DNA of 64,000 nucleotides from Pectinatus sottacetonis. GTDB lineage: Bacteria; Bacillota; Negativicutes; Selenomonadales; Selenomonadaceae. The DNA lies in the NCBI RefSeq assembly GCF_015732155.1, contig NZ_WIQK01000001.1:62001-126000 (forward strand). Reading direction: 5' to 3'. Positions 27,692 to 35,957 of the stretch are shown piece after piece. Below the pieces are notes generated by a model. That model was not told the DNA's origin and ran no database searches. It saw only the letters and a list, made by a program, of their open reading frames with translations. The position numbers and the translations under genes were made by a program. How positions within the stretch are numbered: position 1 is the first letter of the stretch; the number at the start of each line of letters is the position of its first letter.

Positions 27692-28963
27692 TTATAATAA
27701 TGTTGCTATTAATTCGCTTCCTTTTATAAACAACCATCCGACCCATGTAGTAACAGGTCCCACTAAATTAGTTATAAATGTAAATCCTTTTACTGAAGTA
27801 ATATGAGAATCTACTGCTGCTTTTGTAAATTCAGGTGCCAGTGATGTACCTGCATAAAATATTACTATGATAATTAAAATACCCGATATCAGCATACGGA
27901 ATATATTCCTCTTACAAAAAGGAGCTATTATCGCAAACAAAAACATTAATGATGCCAGGTCAGCAAATGGTAAAACTTTATTTCCCGGTAAAATAAAGGC
28001 TAGAACGATTGCAAAGGGCAACAACAGTAGTCCTGTTGACAAAACTGCTGGATCGTCTATTAATAATGCCGTATCCATACCAATATAAAACTTTCTATTA
28101 GGAAACCATATACGTAACTTTTTATTAACATGCTCTTTTACCATTACTAATCCTGAAACCAATACATTTACCACTACTGGCAGCAAATACATTGCAGCTG
28201 CTATATTCACTGCTAAAGTTAAAACTTTCGGTATATCATATCCGGCAAATATCCCCATGACAGCTCCAATGATTGCCCCAAAGCTTATTGGTTCACCTAA
28301 AATCCCTAAACGCCTGTTAATCGTTTCAGGATCAAACTGTATTTTATTTAGGCCAGGCATATGTTCGCAAATCCAATTTCCTATTATCCCAAAGGGTACC
28401 CATGCTAGACAAGTCAAATGAGGGAACGAAATACCGTCCAGATCTTTATTAGGAAATTGTTTCTGAATAATTGGCTGCGTAATATCTGCTACAATAAGTG
28501 TCAGTGCATAGATAATCCAAACTGCAACCACTGAAATCCAGAAATTATCTGTACCTGCGTAAATTGCTGTCCCTACCAATAAAAATATCCAAAAATTAAA
28601 TATATCCAAATCTACAGTTTTAGTAATATTAGGAATTAATAATATAGCATTTATAACTAAAAATCCCACAACTGTGACCAGCATAATCGGTGAACCCCAG
28701 CTAATTGTAGAAGCTGTTCCCCAGCCGACATCAGTAACTGTGAGCTGTAACCCAAGTCTTTCCACCATAGCTTTTGATGCTGGCCCAAGTGCATTCAGCA
28801 TCATAGTAATTACCATAGAAACACCGGTGAATCCAACTCCTACAAGCATGCCGGATTTAAATGCTTTTGCCGGATGCATTCTAAAAATCATTCCAACAAC
28901 AAAAAATATTATTGGCATCATGACTGCTGACCCCAAATTTACAATCATGTTAATTATTGGCAT
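27692..28963 (-). CDS. PTS galactitol-type EIIC permease
   Basis: Membrane permease of the galactitol (Gat) PTS family, 423 residues with about 10-12 hydrophobic segments. Family signatures include GFTGVSMVITMMLNALGPAS near residue 45 and GWGTASTISWGSP near 80. The start follows AAGGGAG. It is the last gene of the sugar operon, 34 bases after the dehydrogenase stop. No EIIA or EIIB gene lies in the window; the downstream end is an IS66 remnant, so partners may have been lost or reside elsewhere. The substrate is probably a polyol or deoxy sugar. Confidence 0.88.
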   Translation of the reverse strand: MPIINMIVNLGSAVMMPIIFFVVGMIFRMHPAKAFKSGMLVGVGFTGVSMVITMMLNALGPASKAMVERLGLQLTVTDVGWGTASTISWGSPIMLVTVVGFLVINAILLIPNITKTVDLDIFNFWIFLLVGTAIYAGTDNFWISVVAVWIIYALTLIVADITQPIIQKQFPNKDLDGISFPHLTCLAWVPFGIIGNWICEHMPGLNKIQFDPETINRRLGILGEPISFGAIIGAVMGIFAGYDIPKVLTLAVNIAAAMYLLPVVVNVLVSGLVMVKEHVNKKLRIWFPNRKFYIGMDTALLIDDPAVLSTGLLLLPFAIVLAFILPGNKVLPFADLASLMFLFAIIAPFCKRNIFRMLISGILIIIVIFYAGTSLAPEFTKAAVDSHITSVKGFTFITNLVGPVTTWVGWLFIKGSELIATLL

Positions 28964-28997
28964 ACTTACACTCCCTTTCCAAATAATATATTAATTT

Positions 28998-29138
28998 TCA
29001 TTTCTTTAAAAATCTTTCTGCAAATAATTTAGGCGTATTTTTAAATGCATCTGCTGTTGTACCTGCCAAGTGAGAAGTCAATGTCACATTAGGCAATGTC
29101 AAAAATGGTGAATCTGCTGGTAATGGTTCATCCTGAAC
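28998..29138 (-). CDS. D-2-hydroxyacid dehydrogenase, 3' exon
   Basis: 46 residues plus stop: VQDEPLPADSPFLTLPNVTL, then TSHLAGTTADAF and on to AERFLKK. The His in TSHLAGTT is the catalytic His of the D-isomer-specific 2-hydroxyacid dehydrogenase family. The reading frame joins directly to the 5' exon ending ...AAIDTFD at 30664 if the intervening element (29139-30663) is removed. Alone it has no start codon. Confidence 0.85.
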   Translation of the reverse strand, partial: VQDEPLPADSPFLTLPNVTLTSHLAGTTADAFKNTPKLFAERFLKK

Positions 29139-29251
29139 CTCCCACGACTAAAGTCGCGGGGTTCCTGCTTCACGGATAGTTGCGCCAAAAGCACGTCTTA
29201 TATTATCTCCACAGGCTATCCCCGTAGTTCCTACGGTTCTTATATATGTTA
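29139..29251 (-). ncRNA. omega (re)RNA-like 3' region and right-end hairpin
   Basis: Downstream of tnpB the minus strand reads ACCGTAGGAACTACGGGGAT, typical of TnpB guide RNA scaffolds, and ends with a hairpin CCCGCGACT-TT-AGTCGTGGG (29142-29161). In active elements the guide would be the flanking host sequence starting at 29138. Here the tnpB is broken, so any RNA is likely vestigial. Confidence 0.6.
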
Positions 29252-30090
29252 TTATGCTGTTATGTTTAATATTCTTAGTCCTTCATTGCGAATGTTTATG
29301 GCGGCATTTATATCTCTGTCATGCTGGGCTTTACAGTTAGGACATTCCCATTTCCTTATAGTAAGGTCTTTTATTTCTTTGTTCTGGTAACCACAATTAT
29401 GGCACAGCTGGCTTGATGGATAGAATTTGTCTATTTGTACTATTTCTTTGCTATACCACTGAGCTTTATATTTTATCTGGCGGATAAATTCTGACCAGCT
29501 GGCATCTATAATACTTCGGGCAAGTTTGTGGTTTTTCAGCATGTTATTTATTTGTAAGTCTTCTAAGCAGATAACATCGTAGTTTTCTATAAGTTTATGA
29601 GATAGTTTATGCAGCATATCTTTTCGCTGATTTGCAATACGTGCCTGCAGCCTTGCCACTTTGATTCTTGCTTTGTTTCTGTTTATACTTCCCCACCTAG
29701 TTTGGGAAGTTTTATTTTTGTTCCCAGAAATTCAATGTTGCTATTGGTAAAGTTTGTTTTGTAGGATTTATGCCTGTTTTTTTTGGTCTTGAATTTAGGA
29801 AAGCCAACTTTTTTATGTTTAAAGAAGTTCTGGTAAGCTGTATCGAGGTCTTTTAACGCGTTTTGTAAGGAACATTTATCTGGTTCTTTTAACCAGGTGT
29901 TTTCTTTTTTCAACTGCGTTAAATTACTGGAACATTTGGTATAGGTAAGTGTGGTTTTATCATTGTTGTATGCTTTGATTCGCATGTCGAGATAGTGATT
30001 AAAAACATATCTTACGCAGCCAAATGTTTTTTGCAGCAGTAGTTCCTGTGTTTTGTTGGGGTATATCCTAAATTTGAAGGCTTTTTCCAT
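29252..30090 (-). pseudogene. tnpB (IS605-type RNA-guided nuclease), internally deleted
   Basis: N-terminal piece 29683-30090 (MEKAFKFRIYPNKTQELLLQ ... FTNSNIEFLGTKIKLPKLGG) stops shortly after. The C-terminal piece 29252-29659 resumes in another frame at KARIKVARLQARIANQRKDM and carries ICLEDL (RuvC-II Glu), the zinc ribbon CHNCGYQN/CPNCKAQ, and DRDINAAINI (RuvC-III). About 100 or more residues between them, including the RuvC-I Asp, are gone, and the join shifts the frame. The protein cannot cut DNA. Confidence 0.88.
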
Positions 30091-30279
30091 GATTGCTCAC
30101 TTTTCTTTTTATCTTTACAAGATTATTGCCTGATTATTTTAAACTTAACATGCAGGCTTTAGAAAAGCAAGTTCTTTGCAGTAACATATATAAGAGTCGT
30201 AAGTTCTTTTTTAGTCGTATGGGGGAGGTGTCGTTCACACGGGCTCGCTGATTCCTATGCGGTTCTCTTATGAACTCCT

Positions 30280-30663
30280 TTATGTTTCCATAAAGCACAG
30301 ACTATATCTTGTCCTTCGGCATTATCCGTTAAGGTCTGCCCACTTCCAGCCGCTTGGCTGTACTTCCCTCAAGAGGAATAGTCGTTGGGGATTCTCCTGT
30401 TCGGAGCTTTCCTGCTGATTGTCCATTTTCTTAGTGTTTAGGGTTTAACCTTGCACCATACAGCATATTTTTTTTACTTTCGTCGCCGTCACGTTTGAGC
30501 TTGTTTCATCTTAGCGTTGTGGCTATGCTGTCTTTAGGAGTTTCCAGCATTTCAGGCAGTATTGGATTGGTCTTTGCCAATCTCTATATGCATATTTCTA
30601 TACATACTGACTAGTTTGGTCGCCTAACTCAGACTGAAGTCACGAGTGTGCGGCTCCCATTTA
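30280..30663 (-). ncRNA. group I intron catalytic core (5' part of the IStron)
   Basis: Conserved elements appear in order on the minus strand: a Q-like segment AATCAGCAGG (30411-30420), an R-like segment CAACGACTATTCC (30375-30387), and a perfect S element AAGATATAGTC (30300-30310). GACTA in R and TAGTC in S form P7. The 5' exon end TTGAT can pair with GTCAG (30607-30611, minus strand) as P1, with a U-G pair at the splice site. No intron ORF other than tnpB is seen. The interval from about 30091 to 30663 contains no protein gene. Confidence 0.8.
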
Positions 30664-31521
30664 ATCAAAAGTATCAATTGCCGCACCAGCCAATTTTTTT
30701 TCTGATAGTGCCTTAATTAACGCTTTTTCATCTACTAATGCTGACCGTGCTGTATTTATGAAATAAGTATTTTCATCCATTAATGCAAAAATATGACTAT
30801 CAATAATATGATATGTTTCCTCTGTAGCACGCATATGAATAGTCACTATATCTGCTTTTTTGACAACTTCCTCGACACTCTTCAGTCTGTCAGCCTCACC
30901 AGATATACTCACATAAGGATCATAATAAACAATTTTTACATCAAAACCTTTTAAAAATTTTGCTACCAACTGGCCTATATGTCCAAACCCAATAATCCCG
31001 ACAACTTTTCCACCTAATTCCGGAATATTATCTTTATTAGGAAAATCTTTAAACCAAATATCTTTATGCATTTCTGCATTAGTCCGGGCAATATTTCGGA
31101 TCTCTGATAAAATCATGCCGACTGTAAATTCCGCCACAGCTCTGGCATTGCGTCCTGCAGTATTTATCACCTGTATTTTTTTACTTTCAGCATATTTTTT
31201 ATCTACATTTTCTATGCCGCCTCTTAAAACGCCTATATATTTTAGGTTTATTGCCTTATCAATTAATTTCTTTCCAATTGGCATAAACTGAGTAATTATT
31301 AAATCATAGTCACCTATATTTTTTAATAATTCTGGATCACTTATTTCAATGGCATTAGCACCATGTTGTTCAATTTTAATATTGTCATTTTGTAAATCTT
31401 CAACAGATTTATGGCTCCAATCACGAATTTCTACCGTATCGCCATTATTTTCAAAAGCTTTTAATCCATTGCTTAACATTTCTGATGTAATAAGATTATC
31501 ACCAAACGCCAAAATTTTCAT
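30664..31521 (-). CDS. D-2-hydroxyacid dehydrogenase, 5' exon
   Basis: 286 residues from ATG 31519-31521 (AGGATGG upstream; the ATG two codons earlier is less well placed). NAD-dependent dehydrogenase that interconverts 2-oxo and D-2-hydroxy acids. The NAD-binding motif is VGIIGFGHIGQLVAKFL (about residue 160), with the conserved Arg/Gly region GVLRGGIENVD and NTARSALVDE near the end. The frame ends at IDTFD where the IStron is inserted; the catalytic His lies in the 3' exon (28998-29138). Activity therefore depends on intron splicing. Part of the sugar operon, 35 bases after the SDR gene. Confidence 0.88.
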
Positions 31522-31556
31522 AATCAATCCATCCTTTATACTTAAATTTTTGTTTT

Positions 31557-32318
31557 TTAATGCATCAACATGCCGCCAGTAACATCTACAGTCGCTCCGG
31601 TCATATAACTATATATATCAGAAACAAATAATGTTCCCATTTTAGCTATTTCTTCAGGTTCAACAACTCTTCCCATAGGAATTCTATTCACATAATAATT
31701 TGGATCTTTATCAAGATTCGCCTGAATCATCCTTGTGTGCATAATACCAATAGCAATATTATTACTATTAATTCCTTTTTTTGCCTGCTCTCTGGCAAAT
31801 GAAGCATTAAATGCTATCAATCCAGCTTTTGATGCCGCATAATGTGAATGCCCAGTTGTAGAACCATAATAGGCAGCTTGACTGGTAATATTCAAAACAT
31901 GTCCGCCATGCTCTTCCTTATTTGCATATTGAGCAAATTTTTGGCACAAAAGGAATGGTGCTCTTAAATTTGTTTCAAGCTGCAAATCCCAATCATCGGA
32001 TTTTATTTCCGTAACAAGTCCCGTTAACCAAACTCCTGCATTATTAATTAAAATGTCTATTTCCCCAATTTTTTCATGCACTTCATCAAATAATAATCCT
32101 ACTTGTTTAACTTTTGATAAATCGGTCTTGAACCCATAGGCTTTTACATTTGTTTGTTCAGCTACCATTTCTTCTACTTCATCCGGCTTTTCTTTTTCAC
32201 TATAATAACTAAAACCAACAGTCACTCCTTCTCTCGCTAACGCCAAAACAAATTGCCTTCCTAGTCCTGTTGCTCCTCCAGTTACCAATGCTTTTTTACC
32301 TTTTAGACCCAATTCCAT
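31557..32318 (-). CDS. short-chain dehydrogenase/reductase (glucose/ribitol dehydrogenase type)
   Basis: 253 residues from ATG 32316-32318, one base after the kinase stop codon, with AAGGA inside the kinase tail. NAD(P)-dependent oxidoreductase: cofactor motif TGGATGLGRQ (residue 13), NNAG (about 91), catalytic Ser in NITSQAAYYG and Tyr-x3-Lys in YAASK, ending TGATVDVTGGMLMH. In this operon it probably oxidises a polyol or reduces a keto sugar before or after phosphorylation. The exact substrate is not visible. Confidence 0.88.
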   Translation of the reverse strand: MELGLKGKKALVTGGATGLGRQFVLALAREGVTVGFSYYSEKEKPDEVEEMVAEQTNVKAYGFKTDLSKVKQVGLLFDEVHEKIGEIDILINNAGVWLTGLVTEIKSDDWDLQLETNLRAPFLLCQKFAQYANKEEHGGHVLNITSQAAYYGSTTGHSHYAASKAGLIAFNASFAREQAKKGINSNNIAIGIMHTRMIQANLDKDPNYYVNRIPMGRVVEPEEIAKMGTLFVSDIYSYMTGATVDVTGGMLMH

Positions 32319-32319
32319 G

Positions 32320-33894
32320 TTATTCAATCCTTTCAATAATTTTAGGTTTAGATAATACGGTATCTTCAATATCCGACCAAACATTTGCCTGATTAATTAC
32401 AGCTTTTTTATACAATTCATATTTCTGCTGATATATTTCTGCCATTGCAGGATCTGGTTTAATTACTTTAGAAATATTCACCATATTTTCTGCCGCTACA
32501 TGAAAATCAGAAAAAACACCTGCCATAACTCCGGCGGCCATTGATGTTCCCAATGCGCCATTTTCTTTTACATTTACCAGTTCCAGTGGTTTTTGAAATA
32601 CATTTGCAAACATTTGCAGCCATATCTGTGAATTGGTTATACCACCAGCAATTCTAATTGGTTTATCTAAAACATTTTCATTAATTTTCATTAATTTTTC
32701 AACATGTGCTTTATGGGCAAAGCATACTCCCTCATAAATTGCACTTACAAACTTAGCCAATGAAGTTTCCTTAGTAGCTCCGATAAATCCTGCCGAAGAA
32801 TTGGCTACTCCAGCATTCGAGCCAAAAATAAACGGATAAAAAATAAGCTTACTTTCCCATGGTTTAACAGATTCTACTAATCTTGAACAATAATCATATA
32901 CACTACTTTCATCATCAACAATTTTCAACAATTTAGAATGAGCCTTTAAAAATGTATCAATAAACCATGTAAGGTTAGAACCGCTGGTGGGAGATGCTTC
33001 TGTCAGTAAATATTCTTTTTCCAGCGGATAATCCGAAGTCATGAATAAATCCTTCACTACTGTAATTTTATTATCAATATACTGATTTATGCTCCATGTT
33101 CCCGTTACAATAGATAATTGATTATGCTTTACCAGTCCTGTGGAAAGAGCACTGGCAGTTATATCAATTAGGCCTCCTGCAACTAAAGTTCCTTTACTTA
33201 ACCCTGTTTCATTGCTTACTTCATCAGTAATCTCTCCAGCTTTCTCTGCTGATTTAATCAACGGCGGCATCTTCTTCATCCATTTCCCTATACCAAAATA
33301 CTCAAATACATATTTATCATAATTTTCTGTATCTTGGTTAAAAAGTGATGTTCCGCTGGCATTCGAAACTTCAAAACCAGCCTTGCCAGTTAACCAGTAT
33401 CTCACTAAATCTGTTATCATAAACACATATTTTGTTTTATCATAAATTTCAGGTTCATTTATATCCAACCATTTCAACAAAGCCGGCGGCTGTGAACTCC
33501 AAATAGTTGCATAGGTACGGGGACGAACAATTTTCTCATAATTCTCATCAGATAGCCACTTTTCAACAACTTTATGTGCTCTATTATCTGTTGAGATAAT
33601 TCCATTTCGCACATAACTACCATTTTCACCAATAAGATATAACCCATTTCCATGTCCAGTCGTAGAAACACCAATAATGTCCTTTGGATTAATGCATGCT
33701 TTTTCTATTGCCCCTCGAATAGCCGAAAAGTTCACCTGTTTTAGTTCACTCATATCTCTTTCCGTCCAGTATTCATGAGGAATCAACATATTTGTATAAG
33801 TGGTACATTGTGCTACTTCTCTTCCTTTTAAATCATAAATAGCAGCTTTACTTGATGTTCCCCCATTATCTATACCCATTAAATACTCAGGCAT
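32320..33894 (-). CDS. FGGY-family carbohydrate kinase
   Basis: Sugar kinase of the xylulokinase/LsrK/erythritol kinase group, 524 residues from ATG 33892-33894 (AAAGGAG upstream). The first ATP/phosphate motif is LMGIDNGGTSSKAAI, the N-terminal domain contains GVSTTGHGNGLYL and GIISTDNRA (catalytic Asp), and the C-terminal FGGY signature is near FAHKAHVEKL with RIAGGITNSQIWLQM. The closest resemblance is to L-xylulose/3-keto-L-gulonate kinases, but the substrate cannot be fixed from sequence. The gene lies between the GlpP-like and SDR genes. Confidence 0.88.
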   Translation of the reverse strand: MPEYLMGIDNGGTSSKAAIYDLKGREVAQCTTYTNMLIPHEYWTERDMSELKQVNFSAIRGAIEKACINPKDIIGVSTTGHGNGLYLIGENGSYVRNGIISTDNRAHKVVEKWLSDENYEKIVRPRTYATIWSSQPPALLKWLDINEPEIYDKTKYVFMITDLVRYWLTGKAGFEVSNASGTSLFNQDTENYDKYVFEYFGIGKWMKKMPPLIKSAEKAGEITDEVSNETGLSKGTLVAGGLIDITASALSTGLVKHNQLSIVTGTWSINQYIDNKITVVKDLFMTSDYPLEKEYLLTEASPTSGSNLTWFIDTFLKAHSKLLKIVDDESSVYDYCSRLVESVKPWESKLIFYPFIFGSNAGVANSSAGFIGATKETSLAKFVSAIYEGVCFAHKAHVEKLMKINENVLDKPIRIAGGITNSQIWLQMFANVFQKPLELVNVKENGALGTSMAAGVMAGVFSDFHVAAENMVNISKVIKPDPAMAEIYQQKYELYKKAVINQANVWSDIEDTVLSKPKIIERIE

Positions 33895-33908
33895 TTTTAT
33901 TCTCCTTT

Positions 33909-34457
33909 CTAATTCCACAATTCTATTTTGCTTGTAGTTATTCCGCATATTCCCGATGCGAATATTTCTTTGACCATTTTTTTATCCCGAACAAATCCTC
34001 CAGCAATAAAAGGTATACCCTTTCCTAACTGTTGCAAATTAGCAAATTCTTGCACAGCACAGTACGCAGGTAAAGTTTCTATAGCATCGAATGTATTTTT
34101 TCTTAATATTTCAGATGTTCTTTTAAGTGAGCGGCTGTCAATTAAAAAAAACCTATATACAACAGCCATTCCCAAATTTTTAGCTATATTTCCCGCCTGT
34201 ACATTTGTCGTAAAAACTCCATCCAAGTGATACATATTTTTAAGTAATTTTAGTCCTGTACTATCTGGTGCAAATCCCCCGATTAACTCAAGATGTGCAA
34301 ATGCCTGTTTACCGCATTTATGCACATAATCTGCTTGTGATGCCAAATTTCCTATATCTGTATTACTTAATAATATAATAGGAGCTTTTGATTTACAGGC
34401 TAATGACAAATGTCTTATTTCTCTGACTGAAGGTATTATAGTATTTTTTAATCGCAT
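33909..34457 (-). CDS. GlpP-family antiterminator protein
   Basis: 182 residues, start with GGAGGAG upstream. The TIM-barrel-like sequence (IILLSNTDIGNLASQADYVH, HLELIGGFAPDSTG, DGVFTTNVQAGNIAKNLG, IPFIAGGFVRDKK) matches the GlpP family, which binds leader mRNA and allows read-through of a terminator when its phosphorylated ligand is present. The operon leader contains such a terminator (35406-35464), so autogenous control of this sugar operon is plausible. In Bacillus GlpP responds to glycerol-3-phosphate; here the effector may be the kinase product. Confidence 0.85.
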   Translation of the reverse strand: MRLKNTIIPSVREIRHLSLACKSKAPIILLSNTDIGNLASQADYVHKCGKQAFAHLELIGGFAPDSTGLKLLKNMYHLDGVFTTNVQAGNIAKNLGMAVVYRFFLIDSRSLKRTSEILRKNTFDAIETLPAYCAVQEFANLQQLGKGIPFIAGGFVRDKKMVKEIFASGICGITTSKIELWN

Positions 34458-34558
34458 AAGAACTCCTCCGAATAATATAATTTACATTAACTATATCATA
34501 AAATTACGAATTAATATTTTAATCTTGTTACTATAATCATTCAGCATTTTTGCTTTTA

Positions 34559-35371
34559 TTATGCTTTCACAGAACTATAAATTTCAAGAGCTTTTTCAAC
34601 ACTTGCATCATCATGGATCAATGCTGATAATGCAGCTACTTTACCAACAGGATTCGGATCTTGCGTAATATTTCTTCCACAGGCAATCCCTTTTACACCC
34701 GCCTGCATCAAATTATAAACATATTCAAAATAAGTTTTATTATCCGTTTTAGGTCCACCAAGAGCTACAGTTGGTTTTATAGTATTTTTTACAATTTTTT
34801 TATCTGTTTCAATGTTACCAGTAAACCTTGTCTTTATAATATCTGCTCCATATTCCGCTCCAAGCCTGGCAGCCGTTTTTATATATTCTGGATTTCCTGA
34901 ATTAGGATACGCATCAATAACAGGATATGAACAAGGTAATGTTTCCGCTAATACTGGGACATTCCATTCTCTTCCCTGTTTTGCCAGTGATGAAAGCATT
35001 TTATGTGAAAATTCTTCCCTACCCTTATCTCCTCCCGGAAATGTCATACATACAACACCATCTGCCCCTAATTTCAAAGCATCAGTTACGTCAAAAAATT
35101 GTGCTGTATCAGGAACATTATTATCAAATACATCTGCTGACCCATCCACACGTAAAACAATAGGTACATCTATTAAATCTTTTGCAAACATTTGAGCCTG
35201 CCCATAAGTAACCAATGCACAGTTCAAGCCATATTTTAAAAGATTTTTTACGTTCTTTACAGAAAAGTCCACTCCTTCTGTATATGCACTAAATCCAAAA
35301 CCATCCAATGCTACAATAATAGTTTTTCCATCTTTTCCGAAAATACGATTCATTCTTTTTGTCTTATCCAT
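34559..35371 (-). CDS. class I aldolase of the DhnA/LsrF family
   Basis: 270 residues from ATG 35369-35371 (AGGAGG 9 bases upstream; an ATG 15 codons earlier lies inside the leader hairpin region). Schiff-base aldolase or thiolase type: ALDGFGFSAYTEG near the N-terminus, ADGVVCMTFPG in mid-sequence, Lys in DIIKTRFTGN and the phosphate-binding GIACGRNITQDPNP. It most likely cleaves the phosphorylated sugar made by the kinase and dehydrogenases downstream. First gene of the operon, 101 bases before the GlpP-like gene. Confidence 0.85.
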   Translation of the reverse strand: MDKTKRMNRIFGKDGKTIIVALDGFGFSAYTEGVDFSVKNVKNLLKYGLNCALVTYGQAQMFAKDLIDVPIVLRVDGSADVFDNNVPDTAQFFDVTDALKLGADGVVCMTFPGGDKGREEFSHKMLSSLAKQGREWNVPVLAETLPCSYPVIDAYPNSGNPEYIKTAARLGAEYGADIIKTRFTGNIETDKKIVKNTIKPTVALGGPKTDNKTYFEYVYNLMQAGVKGIACGRNITQDPNPVGKVAALSALIHDDASVEKALEIYSSVKA

Positions 35372-35397
35372 ATAAAACTGCCTCCTTAAAATATTAC

Positions 35398-35464
35398 AAA
35401 AAAATAGAGTGCCCAAATAAACCAGTATAAAGTAATTATTTATACCAATCTAAATGAACACTCT
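35398..35464 (-). terminator. leader terminator upstream of the sugar operon
   Basis: On the minus strand AGAGTG (35459-35464) pairs with CACTCT (35406-35411). The inner arms also pair over about 20 more positions with several G-U pairs and a TAATTAC loop. A, then T7 and G follow. It lies between the promoter and the first gene, so transcription must read through it to express the operon. Confidence 0.75.
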
Positions 35465-35505
35465 GTATTTCTTGTTCACAAAATATATTTTGTTTTTACA
35501 ACTTT

Positions 35506-35534
35506 ATAATAATTCAAAATAATCATTTTGTCAA
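35506..35534 (-). promoter_or_regulatory. sugar operon promoter
   Basis: Minus strand TTGACA (35529-35534), 17-base spacer, TATTAT (35506-35511). Transcription would start near 35499, giving a leader of about 130 bases that contains the terminator. The region 35535-35703 upstream is AT-rich with no gene. Confidence 0.75.
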
Positions 35535-35703
35535 TAAAAATTTTATTTTATATATTACTCACTAATATAAACATTTTTACATTTAGATATGTGTAATAAG
35601 TATTTTCACTACGTATGCTATTTCATCTTTAGTGAGTGTAAAATAGTTTGTGTAAAAATGATTTTCATATACATCCCGATGGGAATACGGGAGATATACA
35701 TTA

Positions 35704-35865
35704 CTATAATATTAAATATAATAAGCAAAATATAATCATATTTACTGTCACATAAAAAATGCTGATAATTAAGGCAAATAACATCAAAATCTTTGCCATG
35801 GCATCGAGACGATGCAAAATAGATTTTCCCGGGAAAAACTGCCCGATCATTATATCACTAAGCAT
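35704..35865 (-). pseudogene. ecfT stub (ECF transporter transmembrane subunit, N-terminal fragment)
   Basis: 53 codons with a strong GGAGGGG site 5 bases before the ATG. The N-terminus MLSDIMIGQFFPGKSILHRL and DAMAKILMLFALIISIFYV match the start of EcfT/CbiQ proteins (normally about 260 residues, beginning GQYxPGxSxxHRLDPRxK). The frame ends after the second hydrophobic stretch. It lies 92 bases downstream of jetD and may be transcribed with it. No other ECF gene is present, so it is a remnant of a displaced transporter locus. Confidence 0.65.
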
Positions 35866-35957
35866 TTTTTCCCCTCCTATGCCAAGCCTGACTTACAGCT
35901 TCTGTTGCAGCATTAATATTAATGTATGGTAAACGCAATAAACATAGCTGTTTACCA

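Larger units (their letters stand above)
29139..30663 (-). mobile_element. IStron: group I intron fused to an IS605/tnpB element
   Basis: About 1.5 kb inserted precisely after TTGAT in the dehydrogenase gene, the target used by known IStrons and ISDra2-type elements. The minus strand begins TAAATGGGAGCC and carries a group I intron core, then a tnpB gene and the omega-RNA/right-end region, ending GTGGGAG with a terminal G that fits the intron omega-G. Removing exactly this interval joins GAT to GTT and restores 332 residues of open frame. No tnpA is present and tnpB is deleted internally, so it is probably immobile. Confidence 0.85.
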
